From Rana temporaria (Eukaryota > Chordata > Amphibia > Anura > Ranidae): 64,000 nt of DNA. Location: the NCBI RefSeq assembly GCF_905171775.1, contig NC_053499.1, positions 80,754,315-80,818,314 on the forward strand, read 5' to 3'. Positions 21,511 to 30,858 of the stretch are shown in pieces (position 1 is the stretch's first letter; each line of letters begins with the position of its first letter). The notes beneath the pieces were generated by a model. It saw nothing but the letters and a program-made list of their open reading frames with translations, made no database searches and was not told the origin of the DNA. The translations under genes and the position numbers were made by a program.

Positions 21511-22145
21511 CCTGCAAGGCGGCCTCGTGTAGTGTGTTCCGGCTTTGTTAAAGACAAGTCAGACAGTCAATTAGAGAGAGATAGATAGAGACACAGGGGC
21601 AGATCCACAAAGCACTTACGCCGGCATATCTCAAGATGCGCGGCGTAAGTGTAAATATGCGCTAGCGTATCTATGCGCCATATCCCGAAAACGAGATACG
21701 CCTGAAAACTAGGGCCCATATTCTTAAAGAAGTTCCGCCGGCGTATATGGAGATGCGCGGCGTAAGTGTAAAGGTGCGCCGTCCTATCTAAGCGCCGCAG
21801 TCACAGAACCAGATCCGCCAGAAACAAGGCTGCTCCCGTCCGTCCTAGCTCGTTTAAGTTTAAGCGGCGTAGGCGCATATTTCTGCTGAAGGCATCCTAC
21901 GCGGCCATAGAATTAGTATTCAAATATGCAAATGATGTACATAAGCAGATTCCCGAACCTACGCGCGATCGGCGTAGGCTACGCGCTGTGCGCGTAAGAC
22001 GAATGTCCGGCTGAAAGTTACTCCTCATAAAGCTCGGATAACTTTGCTCCAGACCTGAGTAAGTCAGCTTGAAAGCCAATACAGCAGCACCATCCCGGAC
22101 GAGCTGAACAACCAAACTTCTCGGACAACACATTCGTATGCCAAC

Positions 22146-23339
22146 ATGCCAGGGGCAGGCGAGGTCTTAGCACTACTAGTGTATGCAGAGGCAGAGGAAG
22201 AGGAAGAGGCAGAGGCGCGTAGAAGGAGGAGGGCACGTAGGAGGGCACTTGAGAGGATATACCCACAGCGCATTAGCCTCTTTGGCATGGCTGATGTGGA
22301 GGTGTATCGCCGTTTCAGATTCAGCCCTGATGCCATCCTGGAAATTACCAGAGCCCTGCAGGATGACATCACCAGCCCAACACAACGCTCACATGCAGTG
22401 CAGCCACTGGTGAAGGTCCTGGCAACATTGCATTTCCTGGCCACTGGTTCTTTTCAAAGAACAAGTGGAGACGTGGTTGGGATATCACAAACCAGCATGA
22501 GCAGATGTGTGCACCAGGTTGTCCCTGCAATCCTAAGACCCATGTCCCACCACATCATCAGACCCACCCAGGAGGTCCAGCGGCTGAAGGCAATGCGTGA
22601 GTTCTGCGAAATTGAAGGATTCCCACGCACCGTCGGGGCCATTGATTGCACCCATGTGGCAATACAGCCCCCCCATGAGACACAGCACATTTATGTGAAT
22701 AGGAAGCACTGGCATTCCATCAATGTCCAGGTGATCGTGGATGCCCATGGCCTCATATGGCACGTCCGTGCCAAACACCCAGGATCCAGCCATGACAGCT
22801 TCATATACCGTCAAAGCGACATCCCAAGACAATTTGAAGAGAACATGTATGGGGACAGCTGGCTGGTTGGTGAGTGACATGGGTGTCAGGTATGACTGCC
22901 CCCCCCATGATGCAGACATCACGAGGGGCACATGCATGACTAACATCCTGTCTTTTCCCTTACAGGTGACTCTGCATATGCCCTGGGACCCCACCTGATG
23001 ACCCCATTCCGGAACCCACAAACCCCAGGAGAGGAAAACTACAATAAAGCACATGCACGTACCCGTGGAGTGGTTGAGCGCACATTTGGCATCCTGAAGT
23101 CACGTTTCCGATGCCTGGATAAGACTGGGGGTACCCTGCTGTATTCCCCAAACTTCGTGTGCCAGATCATCGCTGCATGTTGCGTGCTGCACAACTTTGC
23201 TGTGAGAAAGGGCCTGGAGATTGAGCTACGTGATGACCTGACCCCCCAACCAGACATTACCCCCCTAACCGAGGGTACCCCGTCTTCTGAGGGATCAGCA
23301 ATCAGGAGATGTCTTGTGGAACGAATCTTTGAACGTTAA
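22146..23339 (+). CDS. PIF/Harbinger transposase (HARBI1-like, DDE_Tnp_4), two exons
   Basis: Exon 1 is 22146-22869 and exon 2 is 22966-23339, joined by a GTGAGT donor and a pyrimidine-rich TTACAG acceptor. This gives a 365-residue protein with no stop or frameshift. ATG 22146 is used because the same start (MPGA) is kept in Harbinger A. An Arg-rich stretch occupies about residues 25-40. Candidate catalytic acids are D167 (GAIDCTHV), D199 (VDAHG) or D217 (PGSSHD), and E279 (RGVVERTFG) in exon 2. The helix-turn-helix-like region VGISQTSMSRCV lies before the first Asp. The protein cuts and joins the element ends and usually needs the Myb-like partner. The intron is only 96 bp. Confidence 0.92.
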
Positions 23340-23647
23340 AAATACACATTAAACATTGCACAATGAGAATGCACGCATGCACACCACTGTGGTCCCTAGC
23401 ACACACTCCCCACATGCACATCCCATTGGATTAGACCGAAAAGTACACCGCACGGTACTAAGGAGCAGCAACGCCGCGTCAAGGCTCCAATGATGTTGCT
23501 GTCCATTCATACACCTTTCACACGGACCTGGGGAGAACTTATCCCCAGCGACCGAGGGTGACACCCCTTACTGGCAGGAGTGTCACCCCCCCCACATTCA
23601 CACACCATTCACACTGTACTATGCACTACTTTGTGCAGCACCCAAAA

Positions 23648-23776
23648 AAAAAAAGCTCTTACTCAGAGCATAAATAATACAAAAAAGCTCTTACTCAGAG
23701 CATAAATAATACAAAAAAGCTCTTACTCAGAGCATAAATAATACAAAAAAGCTCTTACTCAGAGCATAAATAAAAA
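23648..23776. repeat. 32-bp tandem repeat x4
   Basis: The unit AAAAAAGCTCTTACTCAGAG plus CATAAATAATAC is repeated four times almost perfectly in the gap between the two convergent Harbinger B genes. It is non-coding, and the regularity suggests recent expansion. The repeats lack intervening spacers of differing sequence. Confidence 0.95.
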
Positions 23777-23850
23777 TAAAAAAATCACTGGCCCCGGCGC
23801 GGACTGCGCCTGGTGCCCAGGTTCCTGGCCCTCACTTGCCTGGGGGAGCC

Positions 23851-25118
23851 TCATTTGGGGGGTGGGGCATCAGGTGGAGGAGCATCCCCAGGTGCCTCCC
23901 TGGCTGGCTGTCTGCCCTCTAGAGCCACTGCTATGCGGGTGAGCAGGGCCTCCTGGCAAGCAGTCTGGGCCTGAACAGCCTTCCGCAGGCACCTGACCTC
24001 CCCCACAAGTTCGGCTGTGGTGGTATGCAGCTCACCCAGGCTGGTGATTGTGGTTGCAGAGTTTCCAGCCACATCCTGGAGAGCATCGGGCACTGCTCCA
24101 GAGGAGGACAGGCTATTATTCAGCCGCCTCAACTCCTCCACAATGTCCCCCATATGGCGGCTCTGCTGGTCCTGCTGCCTGGCCAGCTTTTCCTGTAGGA
24201 CTCCTGCCACACCCCTGGTCTTATGAGTGGCCTTCCTGGGGACAGGAGTGCCTGGGGCCCTTGAATAGGGGGAGGGCCGTGAGGGGCTGGTGGTGAGGGG
24301 CATGGGACGGGAGGGGCTGGAGAGGGTGTTGGAAGACCCTGAGGGGCTGGAAATGTGGTGGCGTTGTGATGGTCCGGCCACCTCATGCGAGTCCTCTAGA
24401 AATAAAAAGACCTCCTGCTCGCTCTGGACCACCTCCTCTTCATTGCCCACCACCTCCTCAACCACCTCCTGCGCGGAGGACTGCCCACTCCCTTCCAACA
24501 AAGCCTGTTGGCTTCCCAGGGGGTCAGCCACTGAAGCAGGCTGCTGGGGGGATGGTGTTGGATGGACACTGCCAGCAGTAGACGGCCCAGCTCCCTCCTG
24601 CACACCTGTGGATGACACAAAAAATTCACATGTTGGTGGACCCGCACACTTGTCACATGTCGTCCCCCCCCCAAACATGCTACACACCAGATAGAAGATA
24701 AAACACACTTACCTGTCCTCATGGGCGGCTCACTGGAGTCATGGCCCTCCAGGCCCTCCACCTGCTCCGTCCGCAGGCATTGGGCTATCACTTCCTCCTC
24801 CTCTGTAAGGCGGATCGGACAGGGTGGCCCACCTCCAGTGCCCCTGGCATGTTTGCCAATGGTGGCCATTTTATTTCGGACCACACCCCGCAGGTCATTC
24901 ATTTTCTTGATTATGTCCTGGAGGGTCCTCACCTCATGGCCAAGGGCATTGACCTGTGCCGTCACTCTTCTTAAAATCTCCTCCTTTTTTATTTTGCTCG
25001 TGTTGCCACTCTCAGCACCATGGAGCCTGGCATCAAAGCGCTCCATTGCTGAGACAATAACTGCCCTCTCAGCATGGGTGAAGTTTTTTTTTCTCCTGTC
25101 TTTCCTTGGGCCTGGCAT
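23851..25118 (-). CDS. Harbinger Myb/SANT-like protein, two exons
   Basis: Exon 1 runs 25118 down to 24713 and exon 2 runs 24605 down to 23851, with a GTAAGT donor and a CCACAG acceptor. This gives 386 residues without a break. ATG 25118 starts MPGPRKDRRKKNFTHAERAV. The Myb/SANT-like DNA-binding region covers about residues 10-95 (FTHAERAVIVSAMERFD...IIKKMNDLRGVVRNKM). A Ser/Pro/Glu-rich linker and a C-terminal helical region with likely coiled coil (RHMGDIVEELRRLNN, AELVGEVRCLRKAV) follow. In this superfamily such proteins bind element ends and help bring the transposase to the nucleus. It faces the transposase gene tail to tail. Confidence 0.88.
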
Positions 25119-25825
25119 AGCAGCAGCAAAGTGTAAACTCCAAAAAACAGGAAATCCAAGGGAGTCACTTTGCACTAGCTGGGCGGATGTGCTGAGGCTT
25201 TTATACACTGGGCCGGCCCAACTCAGCAGGGATTTACGCCTATTGTCATTGTGCGCATGCGCAGAGGGCAGGGCACGTCCGGCGCATGCGCCGTTCGGTC
25301 TGGACATCATTTTCATGGGGTCACGGTTCATTAGCATGCTTCACGCCCACATCCCTCCTACCATCATTTGCGCCTACTTACGCCGACACATTTAAGTTAC
25401 GCGAGCGCTGCGTAGGACGCATGTGGTCCAGGAATATGGTCCGGCTCTCGCCAAGTTAAGCCGGAGGTGCGCATCGGAGATACGCTACGCCACACTAAAT
25501 ATGCGCCGATCTACGAGAATATGGGCCTAGGTTTTTCCGACCAATGTAATTTTTCTACACCGGCGCATCGTGGGCGCAAACATACGCTGGACGAACCATT
25601 GTTTTTCTATGCAAATATGCAAATGAGGGAGATACGGCGATCCACAAAAGTATGTTTGACCGGCGCAGGCTACGCGCTGTGCGTGTAAGCTGTATGTCCG
25701 GTCTAAAGTTACCCCTCATAAAAGCAGCTTTAACTTTGCACCAGACGTGTGCAGGTCAGCTAAAGCAACACCGTTAGGGACGAGCTGAGCAGCCACACTT
25801 GCAGGACAACAATCTGTATGCCAAT

Positions 25826-26996
25826 ATGCCAGGGGCATCCTTGGTCATAGCTATACTACTGGCTTTAGATGTGCGTAGAAGGAGGAGGGCACGGAGGAGG
25901 AGGAGGGCACGGGAGAGGATATACCGACTGTGCATAAACGTCTTTGGCATGGGTGATTCGGAGATGTATCGCATCTTCAGATTCACCCCTACTGCCATCA
26001 TGGAATTAACCACAACCCTGAAAGATGACATCACCAGCCAGACACATCGCTCACATGCAGTGAAGCCACTGGTCAAGGTACTGGCAACACCCCATTTCCT
26101 TGCCAGTGGCTCTTTTCAGCGTACAAGTGGAGTAGTGGCTGGGATGGCACAATCTTCACTTAGTAGATGTGTGCACCAGGTTATCCCCGCAATCCTCAGA
26201 CGCATGGCCAACCAAATCATCAGACGCACCTGCGGGTGAAGGCAGTGGCAGATTTCTACAGAATTGCCAGATTCCCACGCACCATGGGGGCCATTGATTT
26301 CACACATGTGGCACTATGGCCCCCCCCGTGAGACAGAGCACATATACCGCAATCGGAAGCACTGGCATTCCATCAACGTACAGGCGATAGCCGATGCCCA
26401 ATGCCTCATATGGCACGTCCGTGCCAAACACCCAGGGTCCAGCCATGACAGCTACATAATCCGTCAAAGCCCCATCCCAATGGAATTCGAGCAGAACGTG
26501 TATGGGGACAGCTGGCTGGTTGGTGAGTGACATGGGTGTCAGGCATGACTGTCCCCCCCCATAATGCAGACATCACGAGGGGCACATGCACGACTAACAT
26601 CCTCCTGTCTTTTCCCTTCCAGGTGACTCTGCATATGCACTTGGGCCCCATCTCATGACTCCATACCGGAATCCCCAAACCCCAGGAGAGGAAATATACA
26701 ATGAAGCACACATACATACCCGTGGAGTGGTGGAACACACCTTTGGCCTCCTGAAGTCCCGTTTCTGATGCCTGGATTAGTCTGGGGGTACCCTGTTGTA
26801 TTCACCAAACTTTGTGTGCCAGATCATCGGTGCATGTTGCATGCTGCACAACTTCGCCGTGAGAAGGGGCCTGAAGATTGACATACGTGATGACCTGACC
26901 CCCCAACCAGACATTCCCCCCCTAACCGAGGATACCCCATCTTCTGAGGGAGCAGCAGTCAGGAGATGCCTCGTGGAACGCATCTTTGCACGTTAA
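25826..26996 (+). pseudogene. Harbinger A transposase (HARBI1-like), decayed
   Basis: It is homologous to 22146-23339 throughout. ATG 25826 gives MPGASLVIAI and the same Arg-rich N-terminus. A small deletion at about 26228-26240 shifts the frame and gives TGA after RRTCG. A C-run near 26325 shifts it again. The acids in GAIDF and SSHDS are still readable. The intron is retained, with a GTGAGT donor near 26522 and acceptor TTCCAG near 26622. In exon 2 the E region reads VVEHTF, and TGA 26767-26769 replaces the Arg codon of KSRFRC. No functional protein is expected. Confidence 0.9.
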
Positions 26997-27446
26997 ACAT
27001 TCATCATGGCACAAGCAGAATGCACGCATGCACACCACTGTGGTCCCTAGCACACACACCCCACATCCACATCAAATTGGATTAGCACAAGTCCACCATG
27101 CAGGACTTGGGAGCAGCAACGCCATGCCAAGGCTCCAATTATGTCACTGTACATTCATACATCATTCACACGGACCTGGGGATCACTTCTCCCTGGTCCT
27201 GGGGATCCCTTCTCCATCACAACCGAGGGTGACACCCCTTTTCCGTTAGGAATGTCACCCCCACAATCATACATCATTCACACTGTAGCCTGCCTGGGCT
27301 ACAAAAAAATAAAACAAATCATAATCACAGTAAAATAACAAAGAAACATAAAACACTCATCACCTGAGTAAAAAAAAAAAAAAAAAAAACCTAACAGCGC
27401 TGGCGTGCCCCACACCTGGGGAGGCCACAGCCACGGCCCCGGCTCC

Positions 27447-28641
27447 TCAGGGGAGACTCATGGGGGGGAAATCAGGGGAAGGAGGAGCATCCCCTGGTCT
27501 CTGCCCACCTGGCGGCCTGCCCTCCAACACCAGGGCGATGCGGGTGAGGCCCACATTGAGGGTTGCCGTGTTGGCCTGGACAGCCTCAGTCAGGGCGCGC
27601 ACCTCCTGACCCACACCTGCTGTGGTGGTCTGCATGTCATTTAGGCAGGTTATCAGAGCCAGGGAGTTGCAACCCATGTCCTGCACAGACTCCTTTATGG
27701 AGGCCATGCTGTCCTCCATGTGGTGCAAAGTCTGGGTAACCTGACCCAGATGGTGGGTTTGACGGGCCTGGTCCCTTCCGTAGATTTTCAGGCAGAACCT
27801 CTGCCACCCCCATTGTCTTCCGGGTCGCCTTCCTGCCTCCTGATGAGGCTTGGGGCCTACGAGAAGGGGAGACCCTTGGGGGGAAGCACTGTTGGGGGAG
27901 GAGTGGGAGGGGCTAGCCCTGATGGAGGCATGACTGATGCCAGCACCAGTGCTAGACTCCTCCAAATGGAGCGTGACCTCATTCCCAGACCTCACCTCCT
28001 CCTCCTCAACCTCCTCCTGAGGAGAGCTGTGGCCACTCCCCTCCTCAGAGGACTCCTGGCTTGCCTGGGGGTCTGCATCAGACTCATGTCTGGGGGATGG
28101 TGCGGACTGGCCAGATGGCCTAGCACCCTCCTGCACATCTGTGGATGACACAAAACATTCACATGTTGGAGGATTCACACACTTGTCACATATTCCATCC
28201 CCCCCCCACACATGCTACACACCAGATATAAAAAAAACACTTACCTGTCCTCAAGACCTCCTCAATGGAGTCAAATCCAGGCACTCCCTCCACTTGATGC
28301 CTGTGGAGGCACTGGGCAACCACCCGCTCCTCAGCAGTGAGCCTGATAGTGGTTGATGGTCCCCCTCCAGTGCCCCTGACATGAGCGGAAATCTTTGCCA
28401 GCTTACCTCTAAGCACGCGGCGGAGATCATTAATCTTTTTCAAGATCTCATTGGGGGTCCTGGTCTCACCCCCCAACGCATTGATATCATCTGCAATAAT
28501 TTGCAGGATCTCCCTCGTCCTGGCCGGGGTGGTGTTCACACTCTCAGGCCCATGGAGAAACCGATCATATTGGGTCATGGCCCTGACAATGATGGCTTTC
28601 TCCCGCAGGGAGTAGTTCAGCTTCCTCTTCCTCGCTGACAT
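27447..28641 (-). pseudogene. Harbinger A Myb/SANT-like gene, mildly damaged
   Basis: Exon 1 runs 28641 down to 28245 and exon 2 runs 28138 down to 27447, with the same donor (GTAAGT) and acceptor (CCACAG) positions as in Harbinger B. The joined frame stays open for 362 residues. The Myb-like region LNYSLREKAIIVRAMTQYDR...ILKKINDLRRVLRGKL is preserved. In exon 2, near 27790-27850, the residues that match Harbinger B (RKATRKT.GVAEVL) lie in another frame, so two compensating indels garble about 25 residues. It may still make a protein, and its partner transposase is dead. Confidence 0.75.
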
Positions 28642-29143
28642 CACTCCAAAACACAAGCTCCAAAAAACACACCGACACAAACCTACAAACACTAACAGAC
28701 AACGGAACAAAAGCACCTTGCTTCAGGGGGGGAAACAAATCGATGTACTTTTGCAATGGACGGGCGTATGTTTGGGCCTATTTATGCCCTGGGCGTATCT
28801 CACTAATTACGCCGGGCCTAGTTCATATCTCACTGATTACGCCGGGCCGAGTTCTGAGCATGCGCAGAGAGGCGCTGACCATAGTCGGCGTCATGCGCAT
28901 GCGCAGTCTGGCCGGCCCTTCATTTGCATGGGGTCACGGCTCATTTCAATGGAACACGCCCACTTCCTTCCCACTTTCAATTACGCCAGCTTACGCCTCG
29001 AAATTTACATTGCGCCGGCGCAACGTTGTGCGGAAATAATATGAGGATACGGTACTTGCCTCTCTAAGTTGAGCCGGCGTAACGGAAATGAGATGTGCTA
29101 CGCCGGTCTATATATGCGCCGATGTACGTGGATCTGCCCCACA

Positions 29144-29157
29144 GTATCTTTTCTACC

Positions 29158-29188
<31 letters not shown>

Positions 29189-29213
29189 GCAGGAAGGCTA
29201 GATAGAGAAGGAG
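29144..29213. repeat. GATA microsatellite in the hAT-2 leader
   Basis: About eight tandem TAGA/GATA units lie at 29158-29188, continuing the AGATAGATAGAG word that precedes Harbinger A at 21580-21590. This shows that Harbinger A landed in a GATA-rich part of the hAT-2 leader. Confidence 0.85.
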
Positions 29214-29360
29214 CAGGGTCTTCAAACTATGGCCCTCCAGGTGTTCAGGAACTACAATTCCCATCATGCCTAGTCATGTCTGTGAATGTCAGAGTTTTGC
29301 AATGCCTCATTGGATTTGTAGTTCCGCAACAGCTGGAGGGCCGTAGTTTGAGGATCCCTG
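29214..29360. mobile_element. Short hAT-type MITE (ACTACAATTCCCATCATGCC core)
   Basis: The ends CAGGGTCTTCAAACTATGG and, on the other strand, CAGGGATCCTCAAACTACGG are inverted repeats extending through GGCCCTCCAG. The interior has ACTACAATTCCCATCATGCC, a motif very common in vertebrate hAT MITEs and similar to ZNF143-type sites. It is 147 bp and non-coding. A convincing 8-bp duplication was not found. Confidence 0.75.
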
Positions 29361-29411
29361 GGGTAGAGGATATATATACATCCTAGCGTTGTACATATAT
29401 TTATACACTGT

Positions 29412-30148
29412 GGCCCAGATTCAAGAAGCACTTGCGCCCGCGCAACCATAGGTTGCGCGGCGCAAGTTCTTACTTGCTCCGGTGTAACGAGTGCTCCTGA
29501 TTCAGGAACCTCGTTACACCGACTGCAGCCTAGGATATGACAGACATAAGCCTCCTTATGCCTTCATATCTCAGGCTGCATTCTTGCGTTGGCCGCTAGG
29601 GGGCGCGGCCATTGTGATCGGCGTATAGTATGCAAATTGCATACTACCGTCGATTCACAAAAGTTGCGCGGGCCCTGCGCACGCAAGGTACGGAGTTTCC
29701 GTACGGCAAATTTAGCGCAAGGTTGCTCCTACTAATAGCAGGGGCAACCAATGCTAAAGTATAGCTGCGCTTCCCGCTCGTGAAATTTAAATTTCACGTC
29801 GTTTACGTAAGTGATTCGTGAATGGCGCTGGACGCCATTCACGTTCACTTAGAAGCAAATGACGTCCTTGTGACGTCATTTGCCGCAATGCACGTCGGGA
29901 AAGTTTCCCGACGGAGCATGCGCTGTTCGCTCGGCGCGGGAGCGTGCCTAATTTAAATGATTCCCGCCCCCGGCGGGATCATTTACATTAGGCGCCCTTA
30001 CGCAGGGCTAATTAGCATAGCGCCCGCGCAATTTACGGAGCTACTGCTCCGTGAATCGCGGGCAAATCGAAATATTTGCGTGGGCGCAGAGAAAAATCTT
30101 TGCTCTTTGCCCACGCAAATATTGCTCCGATCTACCTGAATCTGGGCC
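29412..30148 (-). mobile_element. Harbinger-type MITE (copy 2), inverted relative to copy 1
   Basis: It has the same ends (GGCCCAGATTCAAG) and the same body as 9987-10722 but in opposite orientation, with TGT on both sides (29409-29411 and 30149-30151 by my count, 3-bp duplication). It is 737 bp. The two copies share hairpin blocks around AGTATGCAAATTGCATACTA and CGTCGGGAAA. It is non-coding and sits in the hAT-2 leader. Confidence 0.87.
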
Positions 30149-30374
30149 TGTATAGCTTAGCTAGATCAGCTATTCCTATTGTTAGGCAATTTATTTGTGC
30201 TAGCTGCAGTGCTCTAACGTGTTGTATTGCCTGCATGCAGTTTAGTTTAAACTGAAACATAGTACTCAGTGTTAGTGGACGTGTGCTATTTAATTGCACA
30301 CATACGCGCAGTTGCTGTTACTGCATGACATGTGTGCTATATAATTGCACATACACACATTAGCTGTTACTGCA

Positions 30375-30822
30375 CGTGTGTTATTTATTTGCACATAAAC
30401 GCAGTCTATCTTACTGCACGTTTGCTGTGTTTTTGCCCATAAACTCAGTCAATCTTACTATACGTTTGCTGTGTTTTTGCCCATAAACGCAGTCGATCTT
30501 ACTGCACGTTCGCCGTGTTTTTGCCCATAAATGTAGTCGATCATACGGCACGTTTGCTGTGTTTTTGGCCATAAACTCAGTCGATCTTACTATACGTTTG
30601 CTGTGTTTTTGCCTATAAACGCAGTCGATCTTACTGCACGTGTGCTGTGTTTTTGCCCAAAAACTCAGTCGATCTTACTATACGTTTGCTGTGTTTTTGC
30701 CCATATACTCAGTCGATCTTAATATACGTTTGCTGTGTTTTTGCCCATAAACGCAGTCGATCTTACTGCACGTTTGCTGTGTTTTTGCCCATAAACTCAG
30801 TTGATCTTACTGGACAGGTGCT
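30375..30822 (+). repeat. 44-bp minisatellite in the hAT-2 leader, ~9-10 copies
   Basis: The unit contains TTTGCTGTGTTTTTGCCCAT followed by AAACGCAGTCGATCTTACTG and recurs at an exact 44-bp step from about 30419, with CTCAG/CGCAG variants. It ends just before a pyrimidine tract and CAG (30835-30849) that could be a splice acceptor in front of the transposase start. It is non-coding. Confidence 0.92.
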
Positions 30823-30858
30823 GTTTATTTCTGATTTTGTCCTGTGCAGGCTATTAAA

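Larger units (their letters stand above)
21713..25527. mobile_element. Harbinger B (inner, apparently intact)
   Basis: Perfect 12-bp ends GGCCCATATTCT and AGAATATGGGCC are flanked by TAG on both sides (21710-21712 and 25528-25530). It encodes both Harbinger proteins without a visible break: a spliced transposase on plus (22146-23339) and a spliced Myb-like protein on minus (25118-23851). It is 3815 bp. The family resemblance to A extends through both genes. The intact state and its position inside A make it the younger insertion. Confidence 0.92.
21596..29140. mobile_element. Harbinger A (outer PIF/Harbinger element)
   Basis: Terminal inverted repeats GGGGCAGATCCAC and GTGGATCTGCCCC are perfect. 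ACA flanks both sides (21593-21595 and 29141-29143). It carries a decayed transposase on the plus strand (25826-26996) and a Myb-like gene on the minus strand (28641-27447), the usual divergent/convergent pair of this superfamily. A second Harbinger (21713-25527) interrupts its left subterminal region. Without B it would be about 3.7 kb. Confidence 0.9.

Noticed and set aside
30375..30822. CRISPR-like regular repeat array
   Set aside because: The 44-bp units are contiguous with no unique spacers, and the context is eukaryotic; minisatellite. The same applies to the 32-bp repeat at 23648-23776.
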